The notes under the pieces were generated by a model. It saw only the letters and a list, made by a program, of their open reading frames with translations, was not told where the DNA came from and ran no database searches. Made by a program: the position numbers and the translations under genes. Source: Closterium sp. NIES-65 (taxonomy: Eukaryota > Streptophyta > Zygnematophyceae > Desmidiales > Closteriaceae). Taken from it: DNA of 64,000 bases. Where the stretch lies: contig CANXME010000520.1 in assembly GCA_948144175.1 (NCBI GenBank), positions 1,417,539 to 1,481,538 of the forward strand. Reading direction: 5' to 3'. This document shows, piece by piece, positions 1 to 12,600 of the stretch (position 1 is the stretch's first letter; every line of letters starts with the position of its first letter).

Positions 1-3000
1 GTGAGCCAGCGAAGCTCCTGTGCAGCCATGGCCCCGGCGTAGATCTCAGCCTCACAACTAGAGCCGAGAACTGAAGACGAGCGAGTAGACCGCCACGAGA
101 CAGAGCCGGAACCAAGGCTGAAGGTGTAACCCTGTGACGACCGCTGCGTAGCCTGGTCGTCAGCCCAAGAAGCGTCCGCGTGGCCTGTAAGGACCACTGG
201 ACTCCGCCCTCCAAGCACTAGCCCCATGCCCGACGTACTGCACAGGTAGCGCAATACCCTCTTCGCTGCTGCCATGTGCTCTGGTCGGTGTCTCCCAGGA
301 GCAACATAGCGTGCAAGAATGCTCAGAGGGTATGCAAGGTCAGGTCGTGTGCAGGTCATCAGGTACATGAGGCAGCCAACAAGCTCTGCATACGGACCAC
401 TCGACTCTACGGACTCATCCGAAGGCAGAGCTGAGAGTGAGTGGCGAGTAGGCAGAGGAGTGGCCTGAGGCGAGGAGTACGTGAAGCCGAAGCGCTGAAG
501 GACCTGCTGCACCATGTGTGACTGAGTCAAGGTAATGGTGCGGCGTGCTCTTTCCCGAGTGATCTGCAAGCCAAGGTAGCTGCGCAGTTCACCCAGGTCT
601 GTGCACGTGTGTCTCTTCAGCAGCTCGGACTTCACGTAGGCGAGTCCAGCAGTGTCCGCTGTGGCAAAGACCAAGTCGTCGACGTACACGAGGATGTAGA
701 ATGGCGGCAGTGAAGTGTCGGTGCGCAGAAACAGCGACGGGTCAGCAGTAGAGGGAGCAAACCCAAGAGCCGCAAGCGTAGTCCTCAGTGTGTCGTGCCA
801 CTCACGCGGTGCCTGGCGGAGACCGTAGACTGGCCGTCGGAGGCTCCACTGGGTGCCAGGAGGGAAAGTCCCAGTGAAGCCAGGCGGACGGCGCAGCCAG
901 ATCTCCTCGTGCAGGCTACCCTGCAAGAACGCAGTGCTGAAGTCGAGAGAGTGAAGCTCGTAGTCGCGCTGAGCGGCTATGTGCAGCAGCACCCGAAGAG
1001 TGGTCATCTTCGGGGTGGGAGAGAAGGTCTGAAAGTAGTCAACTCCCTGCCGCTGACTGAAGCCACGAGCAACGTACCGCGCCTTGAAGACAGGTGGAGA
1101 GCCCGGCGGCCGCTTCACCCGGAAGATCCACATGCCACTGACGATGTTCGCCCCAGGAGGGGGAACTGCGTCAACGTAGGTGCCTGTGGACATCCAGGAA
1201 GCCATCTCTGCATCCATAGCTGCCTGCCACTGAGAGGATTAGGGACCCTCTACGGCCTCCGCGTAAGAGCGCGGAGTCGGGATGTCTAGTGCATCCGGGT
1301 CTCCCTCAGGAGCAAGCAGTACAGACGCGAGATGAGGTGAAGCAGCAGCCAGACACTGTAACTCCTCCTGCCTGTCCTCTAGGACGTCCGTGCCAAGAGC
1401 ACACTCACCCCCGACGGACGGAGGACAGACAGACGCAGACTCAGCAACAAGACTAGCAGCGTAGTCTAGACGGCAGCGAGCAGCAAAGTCGACGAGCTCA
1501 GCGACAAGAGCAGACGCAGCAGTGGACTCAAAAGAGGGGTCAGTGACGATAGTAGCAAGCAGACGCGTGACAGTAGGACTGGCAGCACGAAGAGAGTCCG
1601 ACTCAGGGTCGGCAAGCGCAGGAAGAGAGGACTCAGGAGGAGAAGGCAAAGGGGCACGCAGAGGAGCAGTGGACGGACGCAGAGACATCCGGTGCGTGCC
1701 AGGGACAGGAGGAGGACGCTGACGCGAACCGCGACCACTAGCGCGAGCAGCACGAACCGGCGACGTGGGACGAGACGCAGGCTCACGACGCTCAGCAAGA
1801 CCTCCAGTAGGACCAGTGTAAGGGGAGGGAGCAGGTAGAGGAGAGGAAGGCTCCAACTGTGACTGCGACTGGACAGGCTGTGGACACTCTACCGAAGGAG
1901 AAAGACCAAGAACCTGCTGTAGGAGCAGAACGAAGTACGGCCGAGGCCGCGCGGCAGCTCCAGACTCAGCAGGGACAGCACCAGCACCCTCAGCGACACC
2001 ACCAGCGCCACCAACACCTCCAGCGGCAGGACCTCCAGCAGCACCAGCAGTAGAACCACCGCCAGGACAGACAGCAGTAGTCTCAGCACCAACACCCTCA
2101 GCAGCTCCAGCTCCAGTAGGACCCGCAGGCCCAGCAGCTCCGGGACCGGCAGCACTAGCACCCTCGACGGTCGACGAAGCTCCAGCTCCAGCAGCACGCC
2201 TCCAGCGGCGAGCAAACCACTCGCGCAGCTCTTGTGGAGAGAGGGGCTCCCGGCAAGACGCAGCAGCAGGAGAAACCCCAGGCTCAGCAGCTCCAGACTC
2301 AGCACCCCCAGGCACAGCAGCTCCAGACGTAGCACCCCCAGGCTCAGCAGCTCCAGACTCAGCACCTCCAGGCTCAGCAGCTCCAGACTCAGCACCCCCA
2401 GGCTCAGTAGCTCCAGCTCCAGTAGGACCCGCAGGCCCAGCAGCTCCGGGACCGGCAGCACCAGCACCCTCAGCAGGCGAAGAAGCTCCAGCTCCAGCAG
2501 CACGCCTCCAGCGGCGAGCAAACCACTCGCGCAGTGCCTGTGGAGAGAGCGGCTCCCGCTGAGACGGAAGAACCGGAGAGCCCCCAGGTCCAGCAGGCGC
2601 AGGCTCCGGACCTCCAGGCCCAGCACCCCCAGACTCAGCACCCCCCGGCCTCGCACCCCCAGGCTCAGCACCCCCAGCAGCAGCACCCCCAGGCTCAGCA
2701 CCCGCAGCAGGACCAGACTCAGCAGCAACCTCGACTGGCTCGACTGCGTCTACCTGGGACACACCTGAAGGGGCAGGAACCTGAGGGGGGAGGGGGTCTA
2801 CCGGGGGGGGAACTGGTACCAGGAAGTCCGGGGGGGGGGGGAGGGGAAGGAGTACGGTAGGGGAAGAGGCGGTAGAAGGGGACTGACTCGTCGAACGTGA
2901 CGTCCTGGGAGGACAGAACACGACGAGAGGAGGGGTGGTAGAACTGCCACCCTGGAGCGTCAGGGGGGAAGCCAAGGAAGACACAGGGAGCAGCACGGGG

Positions 3001-4964
3001 GGACAGCTTGTCCGCAGACAAGTCGCGGACAAACGCCCGAGATCCCCAGACACGGAACGCAGACGCATCGCCGACCTTCCCCGTCCACAGTAGCACTGGG
3101 GACATCGCGGGCCGAGAGACCCTGGGGTGAAGGTTGAGCTGATGCGCCGCGTATCGAACCGCAAACGGCCACAGAAAATGGGGGGCAGCCGCATGCATCA
3201 TGGACGTACGAGCGACATCCATGACCATGCCAATGCGGCGCTCAGCAATCCCATTTTGCTGTGGAGAGTCCGGAAGCGTAAAGGTCTGGCGGATCCCCTG
3301 TGCACGACAGTAGTCTCGCAGAAGGCGAGAGGAGAACTCCCCACCTCGGTCAGAGTGCAGACGCAGAACAGGAAAGTCCGAGCCGAAGCTCCTCCTGAGC
3401 TGGAGACGAGCCTCGCGGATCCAAGCGATCAGCACCTCAGTGACAGCACCCTTGCTGCGCAAGGGGAAGACTGAGGTGTAACGCGAGTAGTCGTCAACCA
3501 CCAACAGGAAGTAGCGCTCGTGACCCTGCCCACGGACGGGGGCCGGGCCCCACACGTCCATGTGAAGCGTCTGCAGAGGAGCCTCTGTCGGGGGAAACTG
3601 GGAGGAGTGAGGAGCAGCCCTGAGGCGCCCCTCGACACAGGGGACACAGGAAGGTCCTGGTCCCGAAGGAAGGGGAGGGAGAGACTGGGGAAGACCAGAG
3701 ACAAGGACACGGGAAGCCATGCCCCGAAGACGGGGCAAGGAGGGGTGGCCTAGACGGTGGTGCCACAGGAGAGTCTCGTGAGACAGGAGGCGACACGAAC
3801 AGGGGGCAGACTCAGGACCAGACCTGGACGCAGCAGCAAACACCTGACCCGACGCTGCTACCTGACCGGACGCGGGGACAGGAGGAGACTCAGTGGTCAG
3901 GGTGTAGAGGCTCGACCTCGGCCGACGCAAGAACGTGGCCAGGTGCCGGCCTGTGCGTGCGTCCGTGCAGTGGGTCACCCGCTGACTCGCAGGAGTGAAC
4001 TGGTGAACCCCCGCATCCTGTAGGTCTGCACCACTCACCAAGTTCGTCGAGAACGAGGGGAGGTACAGGCCAGACAGGGTGCCCGAGGGGGCAGCCGGAC
4101 ACGGGAGGACAGTGGAAAAGTGAGCGAGGACAGGACCCCCAGAGGGGTCAGCCAGGGAGACTGCAACCGGCCGACCAAGCGGCGTGAGTGTGGTGCGGTC
4201 CCGAAAGAAGGAGCGAGAAGCCCCAGAGTCAAGTGTAAAGGTGAGGGAGGCCGAAGCCAACGCGGTACCTGAGAGCGCAGCCTCACCCGCACCTGAGGAA
4301 GCAGACTCACTAGCACCTAGAGCAGTAGCCGCACCTGTACCTGGAGCAGGAGACTCACTAGCACCCAGAGCAGCAGCCTCACCAGTAGCTAGAGCAGCAG
4401 GTCCTATACCTGGGTCAGGCGAGACGCACAGGTGACCGGCACGGTCAGTACTAGTAGGCAATGCATACATGGCAGTGAGAATAGCATCATAGTCAAGAGC
4501 AAATATATCTACCCTCTGCCTAAGCAACTCCACCCAGTCGGGAAGCTCAGCCTCGTCGCCAAACACGGTACGCCAGGCGTCGCTCAGACGGGCGAAGCAG
4601 CGGGACTGTGTATGACTAGGTGTCCCACAAGGCTGACCAGTCCGAGTACCAGTGCGAATCACGTAAGAGCAGCGAACAGCACTGAGAGACCCTCCACTCT
4701 GAGCGTACCACTCACGAAGCTGGCGAGGCGTGAGAGACACGCGAGAGGGTCGCGGGAGCTGCATCTGGCCGCCACCATGAGTAGAAGCAGCAGGAGTGGT
4801 AGTAGGAGTAGTGCCGCCACCCCTACAGCCCCAACCAGCTTACCACTCACGCAGCTGCTGGGGCGTGAGGGACTCACGCAGGCGTCGCTGGGGCTGCATG
4901 TGGCTCCGCAAGTAGAAGCAGGAGCAGGACTAGCAGAAGGAAGGCAGGCAGCCAGGTAAGCCAA
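1..4964 (-). pseudogene. Copia-0 gag-pol remnant
   Basis: Coding parts in element order: two copies of the LTPxQLREW peptide (about 4910-4720), the expanded C-x13-C-x4-H-x4-C knuckle (about 4690-4590), protease motif LDSGAS (about 4230), the pre-integrase WHHRLGH motif (about 3760), integrase core with HMDVWGP, HSDRGGEF and NGIAERR (3570-3230), the Gly/Ala/Glu/Pro linker (2770-1960), reverse transcriptase with its YVDD motif (about 670), and RNase H down to the window edge. No capsid-like domain was recognised before the LREW repeats, unlike Copia-2, -3, -5 and -7. It would have made the particle, integrase and reverse transcriptase of the element. It is a fossil with a few breaks. Confidence 0.88.
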
Positions 4965-4984
4965 AAGGCAGGCAGGCAGGCAAG

Positions 4985-6110
4985 CAGGCGACGCGCAGTG
5001 TGCTAGCAGGGCAAGAGCTCACCAGTGGTGGGAAGAGTAGGCTCGGCGACTCAGCGGCTCGGCAGCTCGGCGGCTCTGCGGCTCGGGCGACGCGGGCGGC
5101 TCGGCGGCAAGGCGGCCCGGCAGCAACTGCAGCTCAGCAGCTCGGCGACTCGGCGGCTCGGCGGCAGGGCGGCTCGGCAGCAACTGCAGCTCAGCAGCTC
5201 AGCGACCCGGCAGCTCGGCGGCAGGGCGGCTCGGCTGCTGGGCGGCTCGGGTGCAGGGCGGCTTGGCGGTGGGGCGGCTCGGCTGCTGCAGGTGAGCGGC
5301 TCGGCTGCTGCAGCGGGAGATGAAGGCGGAGGAGAAGCAGGGGAGGCCACACACCTGCCACCCCTCTGCTGGCCTCTCAGGTCGCCTCGACAGGCGACGG
5401 GAAAAGGGGGGGGGGGGGGTGGTGGGGGCCGGTAGGTGCAGCGGCGGGGCCAGCAGGTGCAGTTGCGGGGCCGGTAGAAGGGGACGGCAGGAGCCGTCAG
5501 GAGGGGACGGCGGGGCCGTCAGGAGTGGACGGCGGGGCCGGCAGGAAGGGACGGCGGGGCCGTCACGAAGGGACGGCGGGGCCGTCAGGAGGCGACCGGG
5601 CCGCGACGGGGCGGCAAGAGAGCCGGCGGCGGGGCCGCAAGAGAGTCGGCGGCGGGGCCGCGTGAGAGCCGGGGCGGGGCCGCGTCAGGGCCGGCGGCGA
5701 GGCCGCGAGAGAGCCGGGGCGGGGCCGCGAGCAGGAGGCGGCGGCGGGGCCGCGTCAGAGCCGGCGGCGGGGCCTTGTCGAGGCGGGCGGCGGGGCCGCG
5801 TTGGAGCCGGCGGCGAGGCCGGCTAAGAGCCGGCGGCGGGGCCGCGTCAGGGCCAGCGGCGGGCCGCGATCAGCGGGCGGCGGGGCCGCGTCAGAGCCGG
5901 CGGCGGGGCCGCGTCAGAGCCGGCGGCGGGGCCGCGATCAGCGGGCGGCGGGGCCGCGTCAGAGGAGGCGGCGGAGCCGCTGCAGAGGAGGCGGCGGGGC
6001 CGCGTCAAGCAGGGGTGGCGGGGCCGCGTCAGAGGGACAGCGGGGCCGCGAGAGTAATGGCGACCCGAAGGGTCGCGAAAAAAAAATGCGCGCCTCGGGG
6101 CGCGCTTCGG
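4985..6110 (-). repeat. GC-rich tandem-repeat leader of Copia-0
   Basis: Two repeat fields: 5040-5320 built on GGCTCGGC-type units, and 5440-6060 built on degenerate units around GCCGGCGGCGGGGCCGC. Between them (5376-5410) lies the hairpin sequence GTCGCCTCGACAGGCGAC followed by an A/G run, a motif also found in N1 and N2. Long open frames here are low complexity and not genes. Confidence 0.85.
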
Positions 6111-6111
6111 T

Positions 6112-6157
6112 GGGCCCTAAAAAAAAACGGTCCTTAGGAAGGACCCGCTCTATACCA
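6112..6157 (-). promoter_or_regulatory. Primer-binding site, leader hairpin and GGGCCC motif of Copia-0
   Basis: Directly inside the PBS is a perfect hairpin: GGTCCTT at 6129-6135 pairs with AAGGACC at 6139-6145 across a 3-nt loop. The palindromic GGGCCC lies at 6112-6117. The same arrangement with different stem bases recurs in the other copia elements, so this is probably a structured RNA signal. The role is inferred. Confidence 0.6.
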
Positions 6158-6289
6158 TGTGAAAGATAAGAGAAAAGGAATGAAATGACTAAATCAGAGT
6201 TGGGTACAAATACAACCCTAGAAAGCTGTACCCCATATGTGCTACCCCACTATAGCCTACAAACATGCATCAGTTATAATACTCTGACA
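6158..6289 (-). repeat. 5' LTR of Copia-0
   Basis: On the minus strand it starts TGTCAGAG and ends TTTCACA (TG...CA ends). It is followed inward by the primer-binding site TGGTATAGAGC (plus-strand 6147-6157), complementary to the 3' end of initiator Met tRNA with one base less than the plant consensus. Confidence 0.92.
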
Positions 6290-7931
6290 TGCTGCTCTTC
6301 ATCCGCTGGCACGTGTCGCAAGAGGTGACGAACTGCTACACGTTTGCTGCCATCGTGGGCCAGTAGTAATACTTTGCTATCCCTGCTAACGTCTTGTTGC
6401 TTCCGAAATGTCCAGCGCAAGGTACGTCGTGAAACTCCTCCAAAAGGATCTGCCATAGCGGGGCGTAATTCGGTACCCAAATCTTTCCTAAACCCTTCCT
6501 TACAGCTAAGTCTTTCTCCCACTGTAACAGCTTCTTAGTCTGTGCTGTAGCGATCTCTGCGTCCACGGAGTACCCATGTTGGAATAGACCCTTGAGTAGA
6601 GGGTTCATTCCGTCGAGCTGGATGCCTGCTACATGTCCTGGGCGGCTCAATGCGTCTGCCTTGTTGTGTAGCCCGGGCTTGTAGACGATATCGTAGTGGA
6701 AGTGAGTTTCCAAGAAGTCCATCCACCGCACCTGTCGTCGCGAGAGTGTCGGCTGTGACTTCAGGTATTTGAGACTGTAGTGGTCAGTATAGACTGTAGT
6801 CTTGGCTCCCTCTAGGTAACACCTCCACGCCTTGAAGGCTACGACGATGGCTAAGGCTTCCTTGTCGTGTATGGGGTAGTTCATTTCTGCTCCGTGTAGC
6901 TTTTTACGGAGGTAGGCGATAGGCTGTAAACCGTTTCCGTGATCTTACATCAATACTGCTCCGACTGCTTGATCTCTAGCGTCTGCTTCAACTATGTAGT
7001 CCTTGTCGGGGTCGGGTAGGATGAGTACGGGCGCTATAGTCAATGTTGTCTGTAGCTGCTCCATGGCTTGCTGATGAGGAATATCCCACTTGTAGGGCGT
7101 ATCCTTTTTCAGTAGGTCGGTCAGTGGCGCTGCTATCTTAGCGTACTGTGGCACGAACCTGTTGTAGTAGTTAGCAAAGCCAAGGAACTGTTGTAACTCC
7201 GTCACATTCTCCGGTACTTTCCACTTCTTGACGGCTTCGATCTTCCGCGGGTCCACGTGTACGCCCTCGGCACTCACCATGTGCCCGAGAAACTGCACCT
7301 TCTTCAGGGCGAAGTCGCTCTTCGACAGCTTCACGTAGAATTTGTTCTTCGGCAAGGTCTCAAACACCATCCGTAGATGCTCCACGTGCTCCTTCATGTT
7401 CTTGGAGTAGATAAGAATGTCGTTTAGGTACACTACTATGCACTCGTCCAGTAGGGGTCGTAAGATATGATTCATCTCCGCCTGAAACGTTGCTGGTGCG
7501 TTGCAGAGTCCGAACGGCATCACCAAGTATTTGTAGGAGCCGTGTCTGGTACGGAACGCCGTCTTGTGGACCGAGTTGTCTGCCATCTTGATCTGCCAGT
7601 AACCCGACCGTAGGTCCACCTTTGAGAATACGGTTGCTCCACGCAGTTGATCCAGTAGGTTGTCTATGCGCGGTATGGGATATTTGTTTTTGACTGTCTG
7701 TTTGTTCAGTGCGCGGTAGTCGATGCACATCCGTAAATTGCCGTGTGGTTTTGGAGTGAAGAGGACTGGTGCACCGTAGGGAGAGGTGGATGGGCGGATC
7801 AGTAGTCTGTCCAGTAGATACTCTATATGTTTCTTCATGTCTGCCAGCTCGGTCGGACTCAATCGGTATGGTGCACGTGAGACGGGTTTCGCACCTGGTT
7901 CCTCCACGATCTCGTGCACGTGGGTGCGTGC
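6290..7931 (-). pseudogene. Gypsy-1 RT, RNase H and integrase zinc-binding region
   Basis: The minus strand encodes a textbook Ty3/gypsy reverse transcriptase (VDLRSGYWQI, MPFGLCNAPATFQ, FLGHMVSAEGVHVDPRKIEA, LQQFLGFANYYNRFV) from 7930 to about 7000, then RNase H (PIHDKEALAIVVAFKAWRCYL, YTDHYSLKYL, about 6890-6700). The start of integrase follows with its HHCC finger (GHFGSNKTLAGIAKYYYW and CDTCQRMKSS), where Copia-0 cuts in at 6289/6290. Family assignment is secure; the piece is a fossil with a small number of breaks. Confidence 0.93.
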
Positions 7932-8058
7932 TGTCAAACTCATATGCTATAGTCTGTGTAGGCTGTAGTGGGGTAGACAATATGGGGTACAACACTTCTA
8001 GGTTTTCCTACTTGTACCCACTTGCTTGCTAGTTCATTTCATTCCTCTTTTCTGCACA
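7932..8058 (+). repeat. 5' LTR of Copia-1
   Basis: TG...CA ends (TGTCAAACTCAT to TCTGCACA), preceded by CGTGC (7927-7931) and followed by the PBS TGGTATAGAGC at 8059. The same LTR family is seen in Copia-8 at the right edge. Confidence 0.95.
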
Positions 8059-8107
8059 TGGTATAGAGCAGGTTCCCTAGTGGGAACGCTTCCTTGGGCC
8101 CACCACT
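8059..8107 (+). promoter_or_regulatory. PBS, hairpin and GGGCCCACC motif of Copia-1
   Basis: PBS TGGTATAGAGC at 8059-8069. Hairpin GTTCCC (8072-8077), loop TAGT, GGGAAC (8082-8087). GGGCCCACCAC starts at 8096. The same layout in other elements uses different but still pairing stems. Confidence 0.65.
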
Positions 8108-8189
8108 GAAAACTTTTTTTTTCTGACCAAAGCGACAGTCGCTCCTGCCCGAGGCGCACCTTGTGGGCTGCCCTTCTCTCAACCTCTCT

Positions 8190-9300
8190 TAGAGGCCCCT
8201 CTCATGGCCCCTCGCGCCACCCTCAGCGGCCCCGTCGCCGCCCCTAGCGGCCCCGTAGCCGCCCTTCCAGGCCCCTAGCGGCCCCGTCACCACCCCTACG
8301 CGGCCCCGTCGCCGCCCCTAGCGGCCCTGTCGCCGCCTCTAGCGGCCCCGTTGCCGCCTCCCTACCTACGCGGCCCCGTTGCCGCCCCTACGCGGCCCCG
8401 TAGCCGCCCCTAGCAGCCCCGTCGCTGCCCCTACGCGGCCCCGTCGCCGCCCCTAGCGGACCCGTAGCCGCTCCCCTCCCTACGCGGCCCCGTAGCCGCC
8501 CCTACGCAGCCCCGTTGCCGCCCCTAGCGGCCCCGTCGCCGCCCCTAGCGGCCCCGTCGCCGCTAACCTCCCTACGCGGCCCCGTTGCCGCCCCTGCACG
8601 GCCCCGTCGCCGCCCCTACGCGGCCCCGTCGCTGCCCCTAGCGGCCCCGTAGCCGCTCCCCTCCCTACGCGGCCCCGTCGCCGCCCCTACGCGGCCCCGT
8701 CGCCGCCCCTACGCGGCCCCGTCGCCGCCCCTAGCGGCCCCGTCGCCGCCCCTAGCGGCCCCGTCGCCGCTGACCTCCCTACGCGGCCCCGTTGCCGCCC
8801 CTACGCGGCCTCGTCGCCGCCCCTACGCGGCCCCGTCGCCGCTCCTAGCGGCCCCGTCGCCGCTCCCCTCCCTACGCGGCCCCGTCGCCGCCCCTACGCG
8901 GCCTCGTAGCCGCCCCTACGCGGCCACGTCGCCGCCCCTACGCGGCCCCGTCGCCGCCCCTACGCGGCCCCGTCGCCGCCCCTAGCGGCCCCGTCGCCGC
9001 CCCTAGCGGCCCCGTCGCCGCTGACCTCCCTACGCGGCCCCGTTGCCGCCCCTACGCGGCCTCGTCGCCGCCCCTACGCGGCCCCGTCGCCGCTCCTAGC
9101 GGCCCCGTCGCCGCTCCCCTCCCTACGCGGCCCCGTCGCCGCCCCTACGCGGCCTCGTAGCCGCCCCTACGCGGCCACGTCGCCGCCCCTAGCGGCCCCG
9201 TCGCCGCTCCCCTCCCTACGCGGCCCTGTCGCCGCCCCTAGCGGCCCCGTCGCCGCCCCTACCCGGCCCCGTCGCCACCCCTAGCGGGCAGCCGAGCCGC
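8190..9300 (+). repeat. GC-rich tandem array in Copia-1 leader
   Basis: About 60 degenerate units of 15-19 bp around CGGCCCCGTCGCCGCCCCTA. There is a higher-order layer: the stretch from 8767 recurs at 9017 with a 250-bp period, nearly unchanged for more than 170 bases. No coding content is seen. Confidence 0.9.
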
Positions 9301-9330
9301 CGAGCCACCCAGCAGCAGCAGCCGCCCCTG

Positions 9331-9480
9331 GAGCAGCCGCCACTGCAGCAGCCGCCCCTGGAGCAGCCGCCACTGCAGCAGCCGCCCCTGGAGCAGCCGC
9401 CACTGCAGCAGCCGCCCCTGGTGCAGCCGCCACTGCAGCAGCCGCCCCTGGAGCAGCCGCCACTGCAGCAGCCGCCCCTG
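9331..9480 (+). repeat. 30-bp tandem repeat, five copies
   Basis: A unit beginning GAGCAGCCGCCACTGCAG is repeated five times head to tail, with one variable base in the fourth copy. There are no spacers, so it is a minisatellite and not a CRISPR array. It lies at the end of the Copia-1 leader. Confidence 0.9.
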
Positions 9481-9648
9481 GACCAGCCACCCCTGCAGCT
9501 GCCACGGAGCTCTCGCTCTACAGTGGTAGCGGCATCGCCGTTGCCGCCGTCGTACGCCTGCCCTTCTCGCCACTGGTGAGCACTGCCCTGCCCGTACTGC
9601 TGTTACTGCTGCTCTTTCTACTGCTACTGCTGCTCCTGGCGTGCCCAG

Positions 9649-12600
9649 ATGCAGCTCCAGCGTCGCCCGCGTGAGTCCCTCACCCCCCAACAGCTTCGTG
9701 AGTGGTACGCTAGTTGGGGTTGTCGGGGTGGCCGTAGTGGGAGTCGTCCTCGAGTGAGTAGTTCCGCAGCTGCTTGTAGTGGCAGGATGCAGCTCCAGCG
9801 TCGCCCGCATGAGTCCCTCACCCCCCACCAGCTTCGTGAGTGGTACACCAGTTGGGTTTGTCGGGGTGGCAGTAGTGGGAGTCGTCCTGGAGTGGGTAGT
9901 TCGGGAGTTTCTTGTAGTGGCCCGGTGCAGCAGCAGCGTTGTCCTTGCGAGACTCTTTCACCCCAGCAGCTTCGTGAGTGGTCCGCTCCGAGTGGAGGGT
10001 CGCTGAGTCCTGCTCGTTGCCCGTACGTTATTAGCACGGGTGTCCGGACTGGTCAGACTTGCGGGACGCGTGGTCACACGAAGTACCGCTGCTTCGCGCG
10101 TCTGAGCGACACTTGGCGTACAGAGTTTGGCGACGACGCTGAGCTCCCCGTCTGGGTGGAGATGTTTAGGCAGAGGGTAGATATCTTTGCTCTTCACTAT
10201 GATGCTATTCTCACTACAATGTATGCATTGTCTACTAGTGCCGAGGGAGTCTGTCACTTGTGTGTGCCGCCTGACCCCGGTATCCAGTCTGCTGCTCTAG
10301 GTGCTGGTGAGGCTGCTGCTCTAGGTGCTCGTGCGTCTGCTGCCCCAGGTGCTGGTGAGTCTGCTCTCTCAGGTACCACGTCGGCTCAGGCCTTACACAC
10401 CTTCACCCTTGACTCGGGTGCTTCCTGCTCCTTCTTTCGAGACCGCACCACGCTTACGCCGCTTAGTCGGCCGGTTGCGGTCTCCCTGGCGGACCCCTCT
10501 GGGGGTCCTGCCCTTGCTAGCTTCTCCACTGTCTTACCGTGCCCGGCAGCACCCTCTGGCACCCTGTCAGGTCTCTACCTCCCCTCGTTCTCTACGAACT
10601 TGGTGAGTGGAGCTGATCTACAGGATAGGGGGGTTGACCAGTTCACTCCTGCGAGTCAGCGGGTGACCCACTGCACGTGTGCTCGGACAGGCCGACACTT
10701 GGCCACGTTCACCTGTCGGCCGGGGTCAATCCTGTACACACTTACTACTGAGTCTCCTCCGACTGCTGAGTCTGGTCAGGTAGCTGCGTCGAGTCAGGTC
10801 TGGTCCTGAGTCTGCTCCCTGCTCGTGTCGTCTCCTGTCCCACCAGACTCTCCTTTGGCACCACCGCCTTTGTCACCCCTCCCTGCCTCGTCTCCGAGGC
10901 ATGGCGTCCCGTGTCATTGTCTCTGGTCTTCCCCGATCTCTCCCTCCCCTACCTCCGGGGCCTGCCCCTACCTGCGTCCCCTGCGTCGAGGGGCGACAGC
11001 GCGCCGCTGGGGGTACTCGTGCTGTCCCTGCTGGTTCTGGAGGCACTGCGCGGCCGCGGCCATACTTCGTTCCGCTACTTGAGCAAGTTCTTGGTCTCCC
11101 GCCCTCTACTGGTCCTTCTCCTCCCTTAGAGTTTCCACAGCCTGTCCAGTCGCAGTCACAGTTACAGCCCGCCTCCCCCCTGCCTGCTCCTTCTCCCTAC
11201 ACTGGTCCTACTGGAGGTCTTGCTGAGCGTCGTGAGCCTGCGTCTCGTCCTGCGTTGACTGTTCGTGCTACTCGCACTAGTCGTCGAGCTCCGCGTCAGC
11301 GTCCTCCTGCGGTCCCAGGCACACACCAGATGGCACTGCGTCCGTCCACTGCTCCTCTGCATTGTCCCGTTGTTGTCTCCTCCAGAGTCCTCTCTTCCTG
11401 TCCTTGCTGATCCGGAGTCAACTCTCGTCGTGCTGCCAGTCCTACTGTCACGCGTCTCCTGGCTAGTGTTGTCACTGACCCTTCCTTTGAGTCCACTGCT
11501 GCGTCTACCTTAGTTGCTGAGCTTGTCGACTTTGCTGCTAGTTGTCGTCTAGACTACCCTGCTAGTCTCGTTGCTGAGTCTACGTCTGTCTGTCCTCCGT
11601 CCGTCGGGGATGAGTGTGCTCTTAGCACGGACGTCCTTGAGGACAGGCAGGAGGAGTTCCAGTGTTTTGTTGTTGCATTGCCTCATCTCGTGTCCACGCT
11701 GATTGCCCCTGAGGGAGACCTGGATGCACCAGACATCCCGACTCCTCGATCGTACGCTAAGGCGATCGAGGGTCCCTACTCCTCTCAGTGGCAGTCAGCC
11801 ATGGACGCAGAGATGGCTTCCTGGAAGTCCACAGGCACCTACGTCGACGAGGTTCCCCCACTTGGGGCGAACATCGTCAGTGGCATGTGGATTTTCAGGG
11901 TGAAGCGGCCGCCGGGTTCTCCGCCTGTTTTCAAGGCGCGTTATGTGGCTCGAGGCTTCAATAAGCGCCAGGGAGTTGACTACTTTCAGACCTTCTCTCC
12001 CACCCCGAAGATGACCACTCTTCGGGTGCTGCTGCACATAGCCGCTTAACGCGACTACGAGCTTCACTCTCTTGACTTCAGCACTTCTTTCCTATAGGGC
12101 AGCCTGCACGAGGAAATCTGGTTACGCCGCCCTCCTAGCTTCACTGGGTCGTTTCCTCCTGGTACCCAGTGGAGCCTCCGGCGGCCAGTCTACGGTTTCC
12201 GTCAGGCGCCCCGTGAGTGGCACGACACACTGAGGACTACACTTGTGGCTCTTGGGTTTGCTCCTTCTACAGCCGACCCGTCGCTGTTTCTGCGCACCGA
12301 CACCTCTTTGCCGCCGTTCTACATCCTCGTGTACGTTGACGACTTGGTCTTTGCCACAGCTGACACTGCTGGACTCGCCTACGTGAAGTCCGAGCTGTAG
12401 AAGAGACACACGTGCACAGACCTGGGTGAACTGCGCAGCTACCTTGGCTTGCAGATCACCCGGGATAGAGCACAGCGCACCATTACCCTGACTCGGTCAC
12501 ACATGGTGCAGCAGGTCCTTCAGCGCTTCGACTTCACGTACTCCTCGCCTCAGGCCACTCCTCTGTCTACTCGCCACTCGCTCTTAGCTCTGCCTTTGGA

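Larger units (their letters stand above)
1..6289 (-). mobile_element. Copia-0: Ty1/copia LTR element, 3' end outside window
   Basis: The element reads right to left from a 132-bp 5' LTR (6158-6289) through a GC-rich leader and a gag-pol remnant to base 1, which lies in the RNase H domain; the 3' LTR is off the left edge. Order of parts (knuckle, aspartic protease, integrase, reverse transcriptase, RNase H) is that of Ty1/copia. It was inserted into the integrase region of Gypsy-1: gypsy coding sequence starts immediately at 6290. Its pol is very close to that of Copia-5 (the first 200 bases match 34957 onward at roughly 97% by eye) and the LTRs are of the same family. It is broken, with a few breaks. 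Confidence 0.93.

Noticed and set aside
5320-6169. Long Gly/Arg- or Pro/Ala-rich frames in leaders (also 14236-14751, 30767-31618, 61389-62037)
   Set aside because: They are translations of short GC-rich tandem repeats, open in several frames at once.
8190-9300. GC-rich blocks considered as rRNA gene pieces
   Set aside because: Simple degenerate repeats with no conserved rRNA core.
9331-9480. Regular 30-bp repeats resembling a CRISPR array
   Set aside because: Units are head to tail with no unique spacers, within a eukaryotic LTR element.
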